DNA from: JBPCPM01 sp050999155
GTDB lineage: Bacteria > Actinomycetota > Thermoleophilia > Solirubrobacterales > 70-9
Direction of reading: 5' to 3'
Assembly: GCA_050999155.1 (NCBI GenBank)
Contig: JBPCPM010000069.1
Span: 1 to 49,842, forward strand
DNA: 49,842 nucleotides
Below, piece after piece: positions 1-9,308 of the stretch. The notes under the pieces are model-generated. The model saw only the letters and a list, made by a program, of their open reading frames with translations. It ran no database searches and was not told the DNA's origin. How positions within the stretch are numbered: the first letter of the stretch is position 1; each line of letters starts with the position of its first letter. Both the position numbers and the translations under genes were made by a program.

Positions 1-132
1 CGTACCCGATCACCCGCAGCGGTGCCAAGCTTTTTTGAGAGTGCGCGCCGGACATCCAGCTCGACCCGTCGAAGGTGGACGTGGTGCTCCCGGCCATGAG
101 GGCCAGGCAGGTGATGGTCGAGGACGCAAGAG

Positions 133-692
133 TCATCCGCCGGATCCCGCCTTGGCCGCCGTCCGGCAGGCGGTCACGAAGTCGGCCACGAGTGCGCGCC
201 CGTCGTCTGCTCACAGGCGATCGCGAGGGTCGCGGGGCCGAGGTCCGAGACCGGCCGGGAGGCAACTCCCCTGCGTTTGTAGAGCTCGGCGTTGCCAGCG
301 GCCACCAGAGCGATCCCGACGCCCCCGGCTACCGCCTCGAAGGTCGCATCCGTTACGGAGCGGCTCCGATGCCAAGATCTCGTCGTCGGGCAGGGGCAGC
401 CAGACGACATCGAGGTCGGTGTCGCCGCTGGCGAGCCCGGCGGTGGGATCGTGCCAGCCGATCTGGCGCATCTCCAGGCGCGCGGCGGGGCGCCGCTCGG
501 CGAATCGCCGAGAAGTCCCGGGCAGGATGTCGCGGCCGACGCTCGTGACGAAGCCGACCGTGAGCGTCACGGACTCCCGAGCGGCAGCGTCCGTGACGGC
601 AAGGTGCGCATCCTCCCAGGAGCGGAGGAGCTCGCGGGCGCGCTCCTCGGCGACTGCCGTGAAATAACGAAGATCGCGCGCGGCGCGTACTC
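133..692 (-). pseudogene. Degraded LysR-family transcriptional regulator
   Basis: Pieces of a LysR regulator can be read in different minus-strand frames. The helix-turn-helix start reads RDLRYFTAVAEE (about 690-655) and runs straight into the linker and co-inducer domain (ERARELLRSWEDAHLAV), so most of the DNA-binding domain is deleted. The co-inducer domain breaks near 380-400, where DDEILASEPL continues in another frame as VTDATFEAVAGG. It breaks again near 185, where the native end (ALVADFVTACR) is in a third frame with its stop at 133-135. At least three lesions make a working regulator very unlikely. Its former target cannot be inferred. Confidence 0.7.
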
Positions 693-935
693 CACCTGGT
701 CGCGCACGTCCCGACGCCCGTGTGGGGTCGCGATGAGCTTGCGACGGGTGACATGTGGAACTCGAACTCGGTGATCGCGTGGTTGATCGCGCGCAGCAGG
801 ATGGACACCAGGTCAATTCAGCCTCCGGTTGGGGGCGCGCGCCCGGCTGGGAGGCCGGGCTCGTAGTCGCGGGCAGGCAGAACGAGGGGGCGGCACGGAC
901 CCTTCAAGGACCCGTCCTGCGAAGGTGAACGGCGC

Positions 936-1952
936 ATGCTGGACGTGACCACCACCGCCTGGGCCGTGACGGTCGGCCTCGTTCTCGTGCTGCTCGCCAT
1001 CGACCTCGCGCTCGCCGTGGCGCGCCCCCACGAGGTGGGCTTCCGCGAGGCGACGATCACGTCCATCTTCTACATCGCGGTCGCGATCGCCTTCGGCGTC
1101 GTGTTCGGCTTGAACGCCGGGTGGGACTTCGGCGGGCAGTACTTCGCCGGCTACATCGTCGAGAAGAGCCTGTCGGTCGACAACCTCTTCGTCTTCGTGG
1201 TGATCATGACCTCGTTCGCGGTGCCGCGCGAGCACCAGCAGATGGTGCTCATCATCGGCATCGTCCTCGCGCTCGTCCTGCGCGTGATTTTCATCGTCCT
1301 GGGCGCCGCGCTGCTCTCGGCCTTCTCGTTCATGTTCCTGGTATTCGGGCTGCTGCTCGTCGGCACGGCGATCCAGCTCTTCCGCCACCGCGACCAGGAC
1401 CCGTCGGTGGAAGACAACGCGTTAGTGACCTTCGCGCGGCGACGGCTGCCCGTCACAGACGGTTACGACGGCGGCAAGCTCATCACGCACCTCGATGGGC
1501 GGCGCATGGTCACGCCGCTCTTTCTCGTGCTCGTGGCCATTGGCAGCACGGACATCCTCTTCGCGATGGACTCGATCCCCGCCGTGTTCGGGGTCACCGA
1601 GGAGGTGTACATCGTGTTCACGGCCAACGCGTTCGCACTGCTCGGCCTGCGCGCCCTGTTCTTCCTCGTCACCGGCCTGCTGGACCGGCTCGTCTACCTC
1701 TCGACCGGCCTGTCTCTCATCCTCTTCTTCATCGGCGCCAAGCTCGCCCTGCACTGGGGTCACCTCCAGGACGACACCGTGCCGGAGATCTCCACAGGGA
1801 CCTCGCTCGTCGTAATCGGGGTCGTGCTCATCATCACGACGATCGCGAGCCTGGTGAAGGTTCGCGGCGACCCGTCTGCGCGGGCCCATGCGGGCTCCCT
1901 GCGCGCCCAGCCGCCCGAGGGCGGTGCGGGCCCCGCGCCACCCCCCAACTGA
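936..1952 (+). CDS. TerC/Alx-family integral membrane protein
   Basis: A 338-residue protein with about nine hydrophobic segments and the conserved acidic membrane motifs of the TerC family: SLSVDNLFVFVV near residues 78-89 and STDILFAMDSIPAVFG near 205-220. TerC/Alx proteins are linked to tellurite resistance and, in better-studied members, to manganese export or metal loading of exported proteins. The Asp residues in both motifs are present. The start is the ATG at 936 with an AAGG-type site at 922-925. The tail after residue 310 is rich in Pro, Ala and Gly and looks disordered. No tellurite operon surrounds it, and I could not fit a yybP-ykoY riboswitch to the 120 bases upstream. Confidence 0.9.
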   Translation: MLDVTTTAWAVTVGLVLVLLAIDLALAVARPHEVGFREATITSIFYIAVAIAFGVVFGLNAGWDFGGQYFAGYIVEKSLSVDNLFVFVVIMTSFAVPREHQQMVLIIGIVLALVLRVIFIVLGAALLSAFSFMFLVFGLLLVGTAIQLFRHRDQDPSVEDNALVTFARRRLPVTDGYDGGKLITHLDGRRMVTPLFLVLVAIGSTDILFAMDSIPAVFGVTEEVYIVFTANAFALLGLRALFFLVTGLLDRLVYLSTGLSLILFFIGAKLALHWGHLQDDTVPEISTGTSLVVIGVVLIITTIASLVKVRGDPSARAHAGSLRAQPPEGGAGPAPPPN

Positions 1953-1986
1953 AAAGGCCTGGAAATGGGCCATATTCTCGCGTCGG

Positions 1987-2217
1987 TCAGCAGGTCGGGC
2001 CGATTGGAGCGTGGCGGTCGCTCGGGCGGTAGGCCCTTCGTCCGGAGCCGTGTGTGTCGCCCACCTTGTTGCGCAACCTCCCCAGCCCGACGACGACCGA
2101 GTTGCAGCCGCCTAGGATCTGCTTGAAGGCTTCCTCTGAGTATGTGCCCGGGGCTAGCTGCAGGTCCAACTCGTCCGCTATCTTGCCCCCCGTGACCCGA
2201 GTAAGAACCTGTCTCAT
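1987..2217 (-). pseudogene. Fragment of an abortive-infection (Abi_C-type) protein
   Basis: The 76-residue frame starts at ATG 2217. It contains EEAFKQILGGCNSVVVGLG, then LRNKVGDTHGSGR and RPSDRHA. This is the pattern of the C-terminal domain of abortive-infection family proteins (ILxGxxxVVxGLxxLRNKxGDxHG...RHA). The N-terminal part expected upstream is absent, because an unrelated gene starts at 2242, and the homology stops after the RHA residues. I read it as a remnant of a phage-defence gene. Confidence in the family comes from the RNK-GD-HG motif only. Confidence 0.5.
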
Positions 2218-2241
2218 AACCTCCGCTAGCCTTCGCGCCTA

Positions 2242-2721
2242 ATGGCGCGAACATGGCTCGAGATCAGAGTCGACCTGCTCGGCGGTCGTGGCGAGAAGCT
2301 CGACCCCCGTCCGGGCAGGATCTTCATCTGTGGCCCCTCCCATAGCTTCGGCCAGCTCGGCGACGCCATCAACCAGGCCTTTGGCCGCTGGGATCTCTCC
2401 CACCTCCATGACTTCGAGCTCGCCGACGGCCGCAGGATTGGCTTTCCCGGCGACGATGACTTCGGCGGCGAGCTCCGCTGGGAGGATCAGAGCCAGCTGA
2501 AGCCCGCCAAGCAGCTTGCCCTCGGCGAACAGTTCACCTTCACCTTCGACTTCGGCGATAACTGGCACCACCACTGCCGGGTGGCGGAGGAGAAGATGGA
2601 CCCCCGCGAGGAGTGGGGTCCCGGCCCCCTGCCCCACCAGCCGATCCCGACCTGGGGCTGGGGCTCGATCCCCGACCAGTACGGATGTCGATCTGCCGCC
2701 GAGCGCGGCCTAGAGGAATAG
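2242..2721 (+). CDS. pRiA4b ORF-3-like protein, 3' end replaced by IS sequence
   Basis: A 159-residue protein. It has an N-terminal beta strand (WLEIRVDL), the segment FGQLGDAINQAFGRWDLSHLHDF, the core FTFDFGDNWHHHC and the near-terminal GWGSIPDQYG, all typical of the plasmid pRiA4b ORF-3 family. These small proteins accompany mobile DNA and have no settled function. Just after the DQYG motif the frame runs into the end of an IS5-type element and stops at 2721, so the last residues (CRSAAERGLEE) are probably not native. The conserved domain itself looks almost complete. The start is the ATG at 2242; no clear ribosome-binding site is visible. Confidence 0.65.
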   Translation: MARTWLEIRVDLLGGRGEKLDPRPGRIFICGPSHSFGQLGDAINQAFGRWDLSHLHDFELADGRRIGFPGDDDFGGELRWEDQSQLKPAKQLALGEQFTFTFDFGDNWHHHCRVAEEKMDPREEWGPGPLPHQPIPTWGWGSIPDQYGCRSAAERGLEE

Positions 2722-3065
2722 CTCCTCCGGCCAGTCGAGCATCCGCTGGCAGATCACCGCGCAACCCAGATGAAGGAAGGCCAGATGCAGCTCGGGCAGA
2801 CGCTCGTAGCGGGTTCGCAATCGGCGGAAGTTGTGTAGCCAGGCGAAGCCACGCTCGACCACCCACCGCTTCTTGCCCAGGTGTGAACCATGCTCGGTGT
2901 TGCGCCGAGCGATCTTTGGCTTGATCCCGCGCGAGCGCAGCTCGCGACGGTAGCGGTCGAAGTCATAACCGCGGTCCGCGAGCAGTACGGTCGGTCGCTT
3001 GCGAGGTCGGCCACGCCTTCCCGGGACGGGCCCAAGGCCGTCGACGAGCGGCAGAAGCTGGGTGA
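2710..3065 (-). pseudogene. IS5-family transposase, C-terminal fragment
   Basis: The minus frame ending at the TAG at 2710-2712 carries the second half of an IS5-family DDE transposase: VLLADRGYDFDRYRRELRSRG (second Asp), then KKRWVVERGFAWLHNFRRL (the catalytic Glu in VVER) and a C-terminal FLHLGCAVICQRML. The N-terminal half, with the first Asp, is missing. Upstream coding stops at the inverted end of the IS1634 element at 3066, and no matching N-terminal half is found beyond 5006. The IS1634 element therefore landed in this older IS5 copy, and the rest was lost. The left end of the IS5 copy abuts the pRiA4b ORF-3 gene. Confidence 0.8.
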
Positions 3066-3082
3066 CCCGAGTTCGACAGTTT
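3066..3082 (+). repeat. Left inverted repeat of the IS1634 element
   Basis: CCCGAGTTCGACAGTTT; exact reverse complement of 4990-5006. Confidence 0.85.
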
Positions 3083-3174
3083 GTGGACGTGCGCGATCCC
3101 CGCAACCCCGCATTCGGAGCGCGTTTGAGGCTCCTTCGTGAGGCCAGTGCCGTGTGTCCACGCTGAATCGGCCT

Positions 3175-4851
3175 TCAGGAGGGCTCGAGCGCGGTCACCG
3201 GCGGTGGCGGATCGACCTCTAGGGAGGCCAGGATCTCGCTCTGGGAGCGCGATAGCGGCGTGGTCTGCTGAACGGTGCCGGCCGCACCCTCGAGCGTGAC
3301 CAGCTTGATCCGCTCCAGCTCGACCCTCATCTTTCGCCAACTTTGCCCGACCTCGCGCTCGGCGATCCGGACCAGTAGCAGGGCCAGCCAGCAGATCAGG
3401 ATGTGGGCCTTGATCGGCTCCTCGAGCCGGTGGAACATCGGCCGCAGCCGCAGCGTCCCCTTGAGATCACGGAAGCAGCGCTCGGCCTCGAGCAGGTTCT
3501 TGTAGCCGAGGGCGGCGTCTTCGGCACTGATCTCGGGATCGGAGGTCTCCAGCAGGTACTTGCCGTCGAGGCGGGCCTCCGCCTTGAGCTTCGCCTGATC
3601 GATCTTCAGCCGCCTGGCCTTGGTCTGGCGCAGGTAGCGGCCGAAGCTGGGGTGCTCGCGCAGCGCGCACTCGGCCCGCTCGTGGGCGGTGCCCGTCTTG
3701 CCGGCTCTCGCGCGCAGCGCGCCGATCCGCTCGAGCTCTTCGCCGATCCGCTCGATCGCCCGCTCACGACGCCTTCGGTCCTTGGCCTCCTCGGCGGGGT
3801 TGTGGCAGACGATGAAGCGACGCTCGCTGTCGCGCTCACCGACCCGCACCTCCTTGACCCGCAGGCTCTCGCGGACCTCGCGCAAGCGGCCGGGGCGCGA
3901 GAGCGCCGCCTCGCACTGCTGTTGGCCCGCCCGCATCCGCATCCCCGCGATCCAGTTGCCGCCGCCGCGGCGCAGCTGCTTGAGGTTCGCCTCGCTGGAG
4001 AGCCCGCGGTCGACGACCCAGACCGCCCGGCCGAGCTTCCAGCCGGCCAGATCGGCCTTGACCTCTGCGATCACCGATTGATCGGAGGTGTTGCCCGGCC
4101 AGGTCCAGCAGCGCACCGGGATGCCCTCTTTGGTGACCGCCAGGCCGATCACCACCTGGGGGCGATCGGGGCGGTGGTCCTTGGAGTGGCCGTAGCGGCG
4201 GATCTCGTCCTCGTCGGGATCTTCGTCCTCATCGTCGGCGATCTCAAAATAGGACGAGGTGGTGTCGAAGAACAGCAGGTCGACCTCGAGGTTGAGCAGG
4301 TCGGCGACCCCGAAGAAGACCGCTTCTTGGACCGCGCCTTCGGCGTCGGCTGTGGCGAGGATGTCCATCGCCCGGTAGGCGTGCTGGGGCTCGAGCCCCT
4401 CCAGCCCCGGGATCGCGGCGTCTTCGCTCACCCATTCGGCGGCGGCCAGCTTGGAGTCGGGGGCGATCGCCCGGTTGGCGACCAGGGCGAAGATCGCCCG
4501 CTCGACATCGTGGCGGTGGCGGCGGCCCTCCAGCACGCCCTCGATCGCCTCTCCGATCCCCAGCCGACGCCACAGGCCCTCAAGCGCCCAGGCCGCTCCG
4601 ATCGGGCGGGCATCGAGCGCTCGCAGACCCGCCTCGCCCTCGACTCCGGCGACCGGGTCCGCCTGGTCGAGGTAGCGGCGGATCGAGCCGACCAACCGCT
4701 CCAGCGCCGCGCGGTCGAGGGCGTCCTCGCGACCGAGGTTGACCAGCACCTTCGCCCGGGCGACACCTTCGACCCGCTCGTTGTGGGCGAGGGCGAGGTA
4801 GCCCGTCACCGAGCCGTCCTTGTTGCGGCGCTGGGTGCGGCGCAGATACAT
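3175..4851 (-). CDS. IS1634-family transposase
   Basis: 558 residues, full length for the family. The N-terminus YLRRTQRRNKDGSVTGYLAL is the usual start of these proteins. The DDE catalytic residues appear in LLFFDTTSSYFE (first Asp, about residue 194), VWVVDRGLSSEANL (second Asp, about 281) and YKNLLEAERCFRDLKG (Glu, about 450). An acidic insert (DDEDEDPDEDE) follows the first Asp. The frame is open throughout, so the element may still be active. The start is ATG 4851, leaving about 140 bases to the right inverted repeat. Confidence 0.95.
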   Translation of the reverse strand: MYLRRTQRRNKDGSVTGYLALAHNERVEGVARAKVLVNLGREDALDRAALERLVGSIRRYLDQADPVAGVEGEAGLRALDARPIGAAWALEGLWRRLGIGEAIEGVLEGRRHRHDVERAIFALVANRAIAPDSKLAAAEWVSEDAAIPGLEGLEPQHAYRAMDILATADAEGAVQEAVFFGVADLLNLEVDLLFFDTTSSYFEIADDEDEDPDEDEIRRYGHSKDHRPDRPQVVIGLAVTKEGIPVRCWTWPGNTSDQSVIAEVKADLAGWKLGRAVWVVDRGLSSEANLKQLRRGGGNWIAGMRMRAGQQQCEAALSRPGRLREVRESLRVKEVRVGERDSERRFIVCHNPAEEAKDRRRRERAIERIGEELERIGALRARAGKTGTAHERAECALREHPSFGRYLRQTKARRLKIDQAKLKAEARLDGKYLLETSDPEISAEDAALGYKNLLEAERCFRDLKGTLRLRPMFHRLEEPIKAHILICWLALLLVRIAEREVGQSWRKMRVELERIKLVTLEGAAGTVQQTTPLSRSQSEILASLEVDPPPPVTALEPS

Positions 4852-4989
4852 GCCTACATGGGAGCAGGCCCGCCGGACGACAGCAAACTACTCGTATCTC
4901 GGCGTGTGTCTACGCTTTCTCGGCCCGTCGAGCAGCCGACTCCCTTGTTCAAGCCGTTCACGGGCCCAAATCGGGGCTGATGTGCCTAG

Positions 4990-5006
4990 AAACTGTCGAA
5001 CTCGGG
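4990..5006 (-). repeat. Right inverted repeat of the IS1634 element
   Basis: AAACTGTCGAACTCGGG on the plus strand; exact reverse complement of 3066-3082. Confidence 0.85.
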
Positions 5007-5183
5007 GGGGGCTCGCCCTTTGAGAACACCGTTGCTCGCAGGCGCAGAGCACGCGAGTCGGGGCGGCGGCGGAGCCCCTGGGCGTGCCATGGCAGCGACG
5101 GCGCGCGCTCGACCGACGCGAGACCCCCCCGGGTTTCGGAGCAAGGCTTCGCGAAGAGCAGGCGAAGCCGCGCCGTTCGGCGC

Positions 5184-7264
5184 TCACATCAGGGTCTCGG
5201 TCGCGCTCTCGCGCGGGGCGCGCACGTGCACGCCGCCCTCGAATACCTCGGGCTCGAGGAACGCGCGCATCAGCTTCTCGTGCGCCCGGTGGCGCAGGGT
5301 CTGGGCCTCGAGCCGGATCGCCGCTACGTACTCGGCCGGGTCGGAGGGCCCGCCGTTCGCGAACCGGCGCTCCATCATCCGTTCCGCCGCCCAGGCATAG
5401 ACGGCGTTCGCCGCCGCCTCGACCTCGAGCATCCGGTACGGGAGATACTCGCGTACCCGACGCTTCGAGAGCCCGGCCCGCTTCGCCGCGCGCTCGAGCG
5501 CCCTGAACTCCCGGCGGCCCTCATAGACGGTGACGACGCCGCTCTCGGGATCGAACTCCGCCTCGACCTGCGAGTCGATCTCCTTGCGGGCGATCTCGCG
5601 CACCCAGCCCGAGGCGCGATGGCGAACGATCAGGACCTCGAGCTCGGCGGCGTGACCGGCGGCCTCGGCGAGCACGGTCAACCTGCTGCCGGGGTCGACG
5701 CTGACCCGGGCGCGCACCGTGCCGCTGAGCCGGGAGTAGCCGCGCTTCTGCGGCTCGGGCACGCCCCGTCGGGAAGCCAGACGCGGATCCCGGGATCGGA
5801 GGCGACCGTCACCAGGCTCTCCGGCGGGACCCGCGCGGGGTCGAAGACCAGGGAGATCGTCCGCGTCTCGCCGGGGTGAAGCCGGATCGGCGAGCGTCGG
5901 AAGGCAATCGCCGCGCCGCCGAGTGGATCGGCAGCGACCTCCGGCGGGCCGCCGCTGATCCGCCGCTCGGCCTCGACTGCGGCCTCGGACGGCAACGGCC
6001 GCTCGGGGCCCGGCCGGCGGCCGGGCTGACCGCCGGCGGTCCCCGGCGATTCGAACGCCGCCCGCAGGACGTCGTTGAGCGCCCGCACGCCGACCCGGTC
6101 GAGTGCCTGGAGCTGCTTTCCCGCCTTGACCACGTTGGCCCCGGCGCGCCGTTCCTCCTCTTCGACGAGGGGACTGAGAACCTGCTCGAGCACCGCGTAG
6201 AGCGCCTTGACGACGGGATGGACCTCGTTCAGGCCGGAGCGATCGACCTTCACCACTACCTGAGGTCGAGGCGACTCGAGCGCCTCGCGCTGCAGGGCCT
6301 CGAGCGCCTCGCAGCGAACCTCGCCGTAGATGTGGCGGGCGCCGGCGCGGCTCTCGTAGCCGACCATCGTCGCCTCGTGGGCGGTTCGCCCGGAGCGGAT
6401 CACGAGCCCACCGCGGCGCAGCGCCCGCGACGGGCTGAGCGGGATTGCGTTGGCGGCGCGGCGCACGGTGACGATCGCCTCAACCCCGTCTGCGATTCGA
6501 ACCGTGTCCTCGTAGAGCAGGGGCCGGTCTGGGTCGGGCTCCGGTGGGGCGTAGGTGAGCAGGGAGGGCGTCTCACCGGCGGTCTCGAGCCAGACTTCGC
6601 GGGCCGGGTCCTCGAGGACAGGCCGGATCTGGACCAGATCGCAAACGAGACTGCGGATCCGGCCCGGCGGGGGCAGCCGGACATCGGCGAGCGGAACAGC
6701 GACCCGGGTCCCGCGCTTGAGCTCCAGCAATCGCAGCTCGGCCTCGGCGGCCGGCGCGTCGATCACGTGGGCGTACAGGTAGGGATCATCGCCGCCGGCG
6801 GGGAAGAACCATGACTCGACCGCCCGCCCGTCCCGAACGCCCTGGATCCGCCCGCCTCCCTGCGCGAGCCAGACGTCACGCAGGCCGCGGCCGAACAGCC
6901 CGCGCTGGCTCGGGCTCTCGGGCAGCGTCCCCAGCGCTCCGAGCCGCTGATCGACGACCGCCGCGTTGACCCCGATGCCGTCGTCGGTGCAGCGCACCTC
7001 GGCCTGCCAGCGGCGGAGCGCCGGCACCCCGGGCGCCCTCGCCCCGGCCGTCCAGCGCCGGACCAACTCGGGCTCGGGCGCCCCAAACCACAGCTCGATC
7101 CTGCCGTGTTCGCGCCCCGAGCCGGCGATCGCCGCGTCGGCGTTCGTCACCAGCTCGGGGATGATCTGAACCAGGTCGATCCCGCCCTGGGCGAAATTCT
7201 CGCGGAAGTAGCGCCCGCGGACCCTGCCGCGGCGCACCGCGTCCACTGGGATTGCACCCGGCAC
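5184..7264 (-). pseudogene. GHKL (Bergerat-fold) ATPase, module copy 1, frameshifted
   Basis: Diverged copy of the intact protein at 29635-31734. The ATPase boxes survive: N-box ELVTNADAAI, G1 DDGIGV, G2 GLFGRGLRDVW and a GT before the last strand. Two lesions separate it from copy 2. First, a C run at about 5762-5766 has four C where copy 2 has five, which splits the protein within the Ig-like region: the first part runs on to a stop at 5678, and the rest (PEPQKRGYSRLSG onward) is in another frame ending at 5184. Second, the ATG used by copy 2 reads ATC here and one base is inserted after it, so the likely remaining starts are GTG 7264 or an upstream ATG at 7414. The lesions look like decay, although the C-run difference could be a sequencing error. 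Confidence 0.75.
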
Positions 7265-7407
7265 CAGCGTCGATGATCGCAGCAGGGGAGGTCGGGCGCG
7301 GTCCCGCCGCGGCGGCCGGCGCACCCAGGCCCGGCCTGCAGGCACGATTCGCCGGTTGGTGAAAGATGACCGCCGGACGACCTCCCCGGCGCGAAAGTCC
7401 TGGCCCT

Positions 7408-7429
7408 GTAGCATGTTTCGTGCTACGGT
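7408..7429 (+). promoter_or_regulatory. Operator and extended -10 of the RHH-MazF operon, copy 1
   Basis: Inverted repeat GTAGCA-N7-TGCTAC (7408-7426). Its right half-site forms an extended -10, TGC-TACGGT (TACGGT at 7424-7429). The ATG follows after 8 bases, so the transcript is probably leaderless and the antitoxin complex would cover the -10. The same arrangement is found before copy 2 and other antitoxin genes in the window. The site also lies in the divergent gap of the ATPase gene. Confidence 0.6.
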
Positions 7430-7437
7430 TCGTTTGG

Positions 7438-7686
7438 ATGGCGCGCTCGCTTCACGTTCGCCTCGACGACTCCGCCGCCGCGGCCTTGGACGTGGTCCGT
7501 GGTGGTGGTGATTTGACCGATTCCGAGGCGGTGCGCACCGCGCTCCGCGAGGCCGCGGCGCGCCGGCGAGTCCGCTCCGCAGTCCGCGAGGAGGCGCGAC
7601 AGGTGGCGGCTGATGGGGCCGATCGCGAGGAGATGCGCATCATCCGCGAGCAGATGGCGGAGTTGGCGCCCCAGGGTTCGGACTGA
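7438..7686 (+). CDS. Ribbon-helix-helix antitoxin, module copy 1
   Basis: 82 residues. The N-terminal strand RSLHVRLDD and the following helices (LTDSEAVRTALREAAARRR) fit a ribbon-helix-helix DNA-binding fold. The C-terminal helix (REEMRIIREQMAELAP) would bind the toxin. The stop at 7684-7686 is one base before the MazF start, the usual coupling of an antitoxin-toxin pair. It is probably autoregulated through the inverted repeat at 7408-7426. The frame is intact although its toxin partner is frameshifted. Confidence 0.8.
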   Translation: MARSLHVRLDDSAAAALDVVRGGGDLTDSEAVRTALREAAARRRVRSAVREEARQVAADGADREEMRIIREQMAELAPQGSD

Positions 7687-7687
7687 A

Positions 7688-8006
7688 ATGGTCCGCGGCG
7701 AGGTGTTCCGGTTGCCAGCGCCTCGCAGGGTGCGAGGCCACGAGCAGCGCGGCGCCCGCTATGCGGTGATCGTGCAGGCGGACGAACTCCTCGATCTCAG
7801 CACCACGCTCGTCGCGCCCACCTCGAGCAGCGCTCAGCCGGCGAGCTTTCGCCCCCCCGTCACGCTCGGAGATCGCGAGACCCGCGTGCTCGTCCGAGCA
7901 GGCAACGGTGGTGGATCCGCAGCGCCTCGGCCGATCGGCGGGGCGCCTCGAGGCGAGCGAGGTGCGCGCTGTGGACGAGGCCCTCACGCTCATCCTCGGC
8001 CTCTGA
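7688..8006 (+). pseudogene. MazF/PemK-type toxin, module copy 1, frameshifted
   Basis: The first about 70 residues match the intact toxin at 32119-32436 (MVRGEVFRLPAP, GARYAVIVQADELLDLSTTLV, VAPTS). One extra C near 7894 (CTCGTCCGAG against CTCGTCGAG in copy 2) then shifts the frame. The rest of the domain (ATVVDPQRLGR...) is still readable in the correct frame up to a TGA at 8004-8006, so the decay is recent or the base is a sequencing error. As it stands the reading frame runs on with unrelated residues, losing the last third of the fold. Confidence 0.8.
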
Positions 8007-8051
8007 CAGCGACCTTCGGCTCGTCCGAGGCACTCATTACTGTCAGTGACG

Positions 8052-9308
8052 ATGAAGGCGGCCAGGAACAGCGTCTGCCCGTGCGGCAGTGGACGCAAGT
8101 ACAAGCGCTGCTGTCTGGCCGAGCGCGAACGCGCCAAGAGGGAGGCACGATTCGACGACGCCGTCGGCCGTCGCATCCAGGATTGGTCGTCGCGGGCGCT
8201 CGGCGAAGAGATCAGCGCAGCCCTGGAGGAGTTCGTCGGACCGGATCGGCCGATGGACGACGACGAGCTGCAGATCTTCGCCGTGTGGTTTCACAACGAC
8301 CGGGAGCTCGCGGGCGGAGGCACGCCGGCCGAGCGCTACGCGGCACGTACCGACCTGCCCGAGGCTGAGCGGGCCGCGGCCGCACGCATCGCCGCCGCCC
8401 GGCTCGGGTTCCACCGCGTGCTCGCGGTCGAGCCCGGTAGCTGGATCCTCCTCGAGGACATCGTCGGCGAAACGCGAACCCGGGTGCGCAGCCGAAACGT
8501 CTCCCGCGATGCCGTCCGCTGGGACATCCTGCTCGGCCGCGTGATGGAGGGCGACCCGTCGGGCCTGTGGGGACCGACGCGAGTCTTCGAACCGGCAGAT
8601 GAGCCGGAACTCCTCGCCGAGTTGGACCGCCTCGCGGCGGCGGGTGGCAAAACAGGGCGCGAGGTCACGGGCGCTTCGCAGCCACGGCGGCGAGTTGATC
8701 CGCTTCGGGCCCTGGGCGGTCTGCGCCCGGGCGAGCCGATCGAGATCGACATCACCGTGCCGCGCGAGGTGCTCGTCAGGGATCGGCCCAAGCTGCCGCG
8801 GAGGGCGATCGTTTTCGAGGCTGGACCGATCGGCGAGTCCGACTCGGTCCCGGTCGCCACGGTGCGGCTCGAAGGCGCACAGCTTCATGTCGAGGCCATG
8901 TCCGAGGAGCGGCTCGACCGAGCGATCGAGCTGGTTGCTGCGGACTTCGGTGACCTCGCTGAGCTGTCCGGGCGGGAGGTCGTCCCGATCGAGCAGCGCC
9001 TGGACGAGCAGCGATCGCAGTCGCGCCGCGCCGAAGCCGTTTCCCACGACCTGACACCGGCCGAGGAGAGCCGCCTCCTCGGTGGTTTCATGACCGACCG
9101 CATGCTCAGGTGGCTCGACGAACCACACCCCCTGCTCGACGCCCAGACGCCACGCGAGGCGGTGACCGGCGACCGTCGTGCCGAGGTCGTCCGGCTGGTG
9201 CGGGGCATCGAGAACGGCGCCGAGCGCGCCCGACGTCGCGGCCAGCCATTCGCCGACGTGGCCTCGATCTGTGACGAGCTCGGCGTCGAGGACGAACTCG
9301 CGGCCTGA
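8052..9308 (+). CDS. SEC-C motif protein, module copy 1 (internally deleted)
   Basis: 418 residues. The zinc-binding SEC-C motif at the N-terminus is CPCGSGRKYKRCC (residues 9-21). Most of the protein matches the 459-residue copy 2, but residues about 205-220 are scrambled and about 40 residues are missing (the part corresponding to FRPPGWSVEPSFF...RKRLRALGG). A small frameshift near 8640-8665 is restored by a deletion whose ends lie at similar CGCTTCG / CGCCTTCG sequences. The C-terminus (WLDEPHPLLDAQTPREA...VRGIEN) resembles the toxin-binding domain of Xre/MbcA/ParS antitoxins. GTG 8046 is an alternative start. Whether it still works is doubtful. Confidence 0.75.
   Translation: MKAARNSVCPCGSGRKYKRCCLAERERAKREARFDDAVGRRIQDWSSRALGEEISAALEEFVGPDRPMDDDELQIFAVWFHNDRELAGGGTPAERYAARTDLPEAERAAAARIAAARLGFHRVLAVEPGSWILLEDIVGETRTRVRSRNVSRDAVRWDILLGRVMEGDPSGLWGPTRVFEPADEPELLAELDRLAAAGGKTGREVTGASQPRRRVDPLRALGGLRPGEPIEIDITVPREVLVRDRPKLPRRAIVFEAGPIGESDSVPVATVRLEGAQLHVEAMSEERLDRAIELVAADFGDLAELSGREVVPIEQRLDEQRSQSRRAEAVSHDLTPAEESRLLGGFMTDRMLRWLDEPHPLLDAQTPREAVTGDRRAEVVRLVRGIENGAERARRRGQPFADVASICDELGVEDELAA

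Larger units (their letters stand above)
3066..5006. mobile_element. IS1634-family insertion sequence, complete
   Basis: About 1.94 kb is bounded by perfect 17-bp inverted ends (3066-3082 and 4990-5006) and encodes one full-length IS1634-type transposase on the minus strand. Similarity between the two ends stops just outside the CGGG tip. No target-site duplication is visible at the edges (GGTGA on the left, GGGGC on the right), which suggests rearrangement after insertion. The element splits an IS5 transposase gene. Confidence 0.85.

Noticed and set aside
820..935. Possible metal riboswitch before the TerC gene
   Set aside because: A CCGGC-GCCGG hairpin and a GGACCC direct repeat exist, but the conserved yybP-ykoY core is absent.
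3403..4980. Long plus-strand open frame (525 codons) opposite the IS1634 transposase
   Set aside because: It is the antisense shadow of the transposase gene, Leu/Gly/Asp-rich with no family motif.
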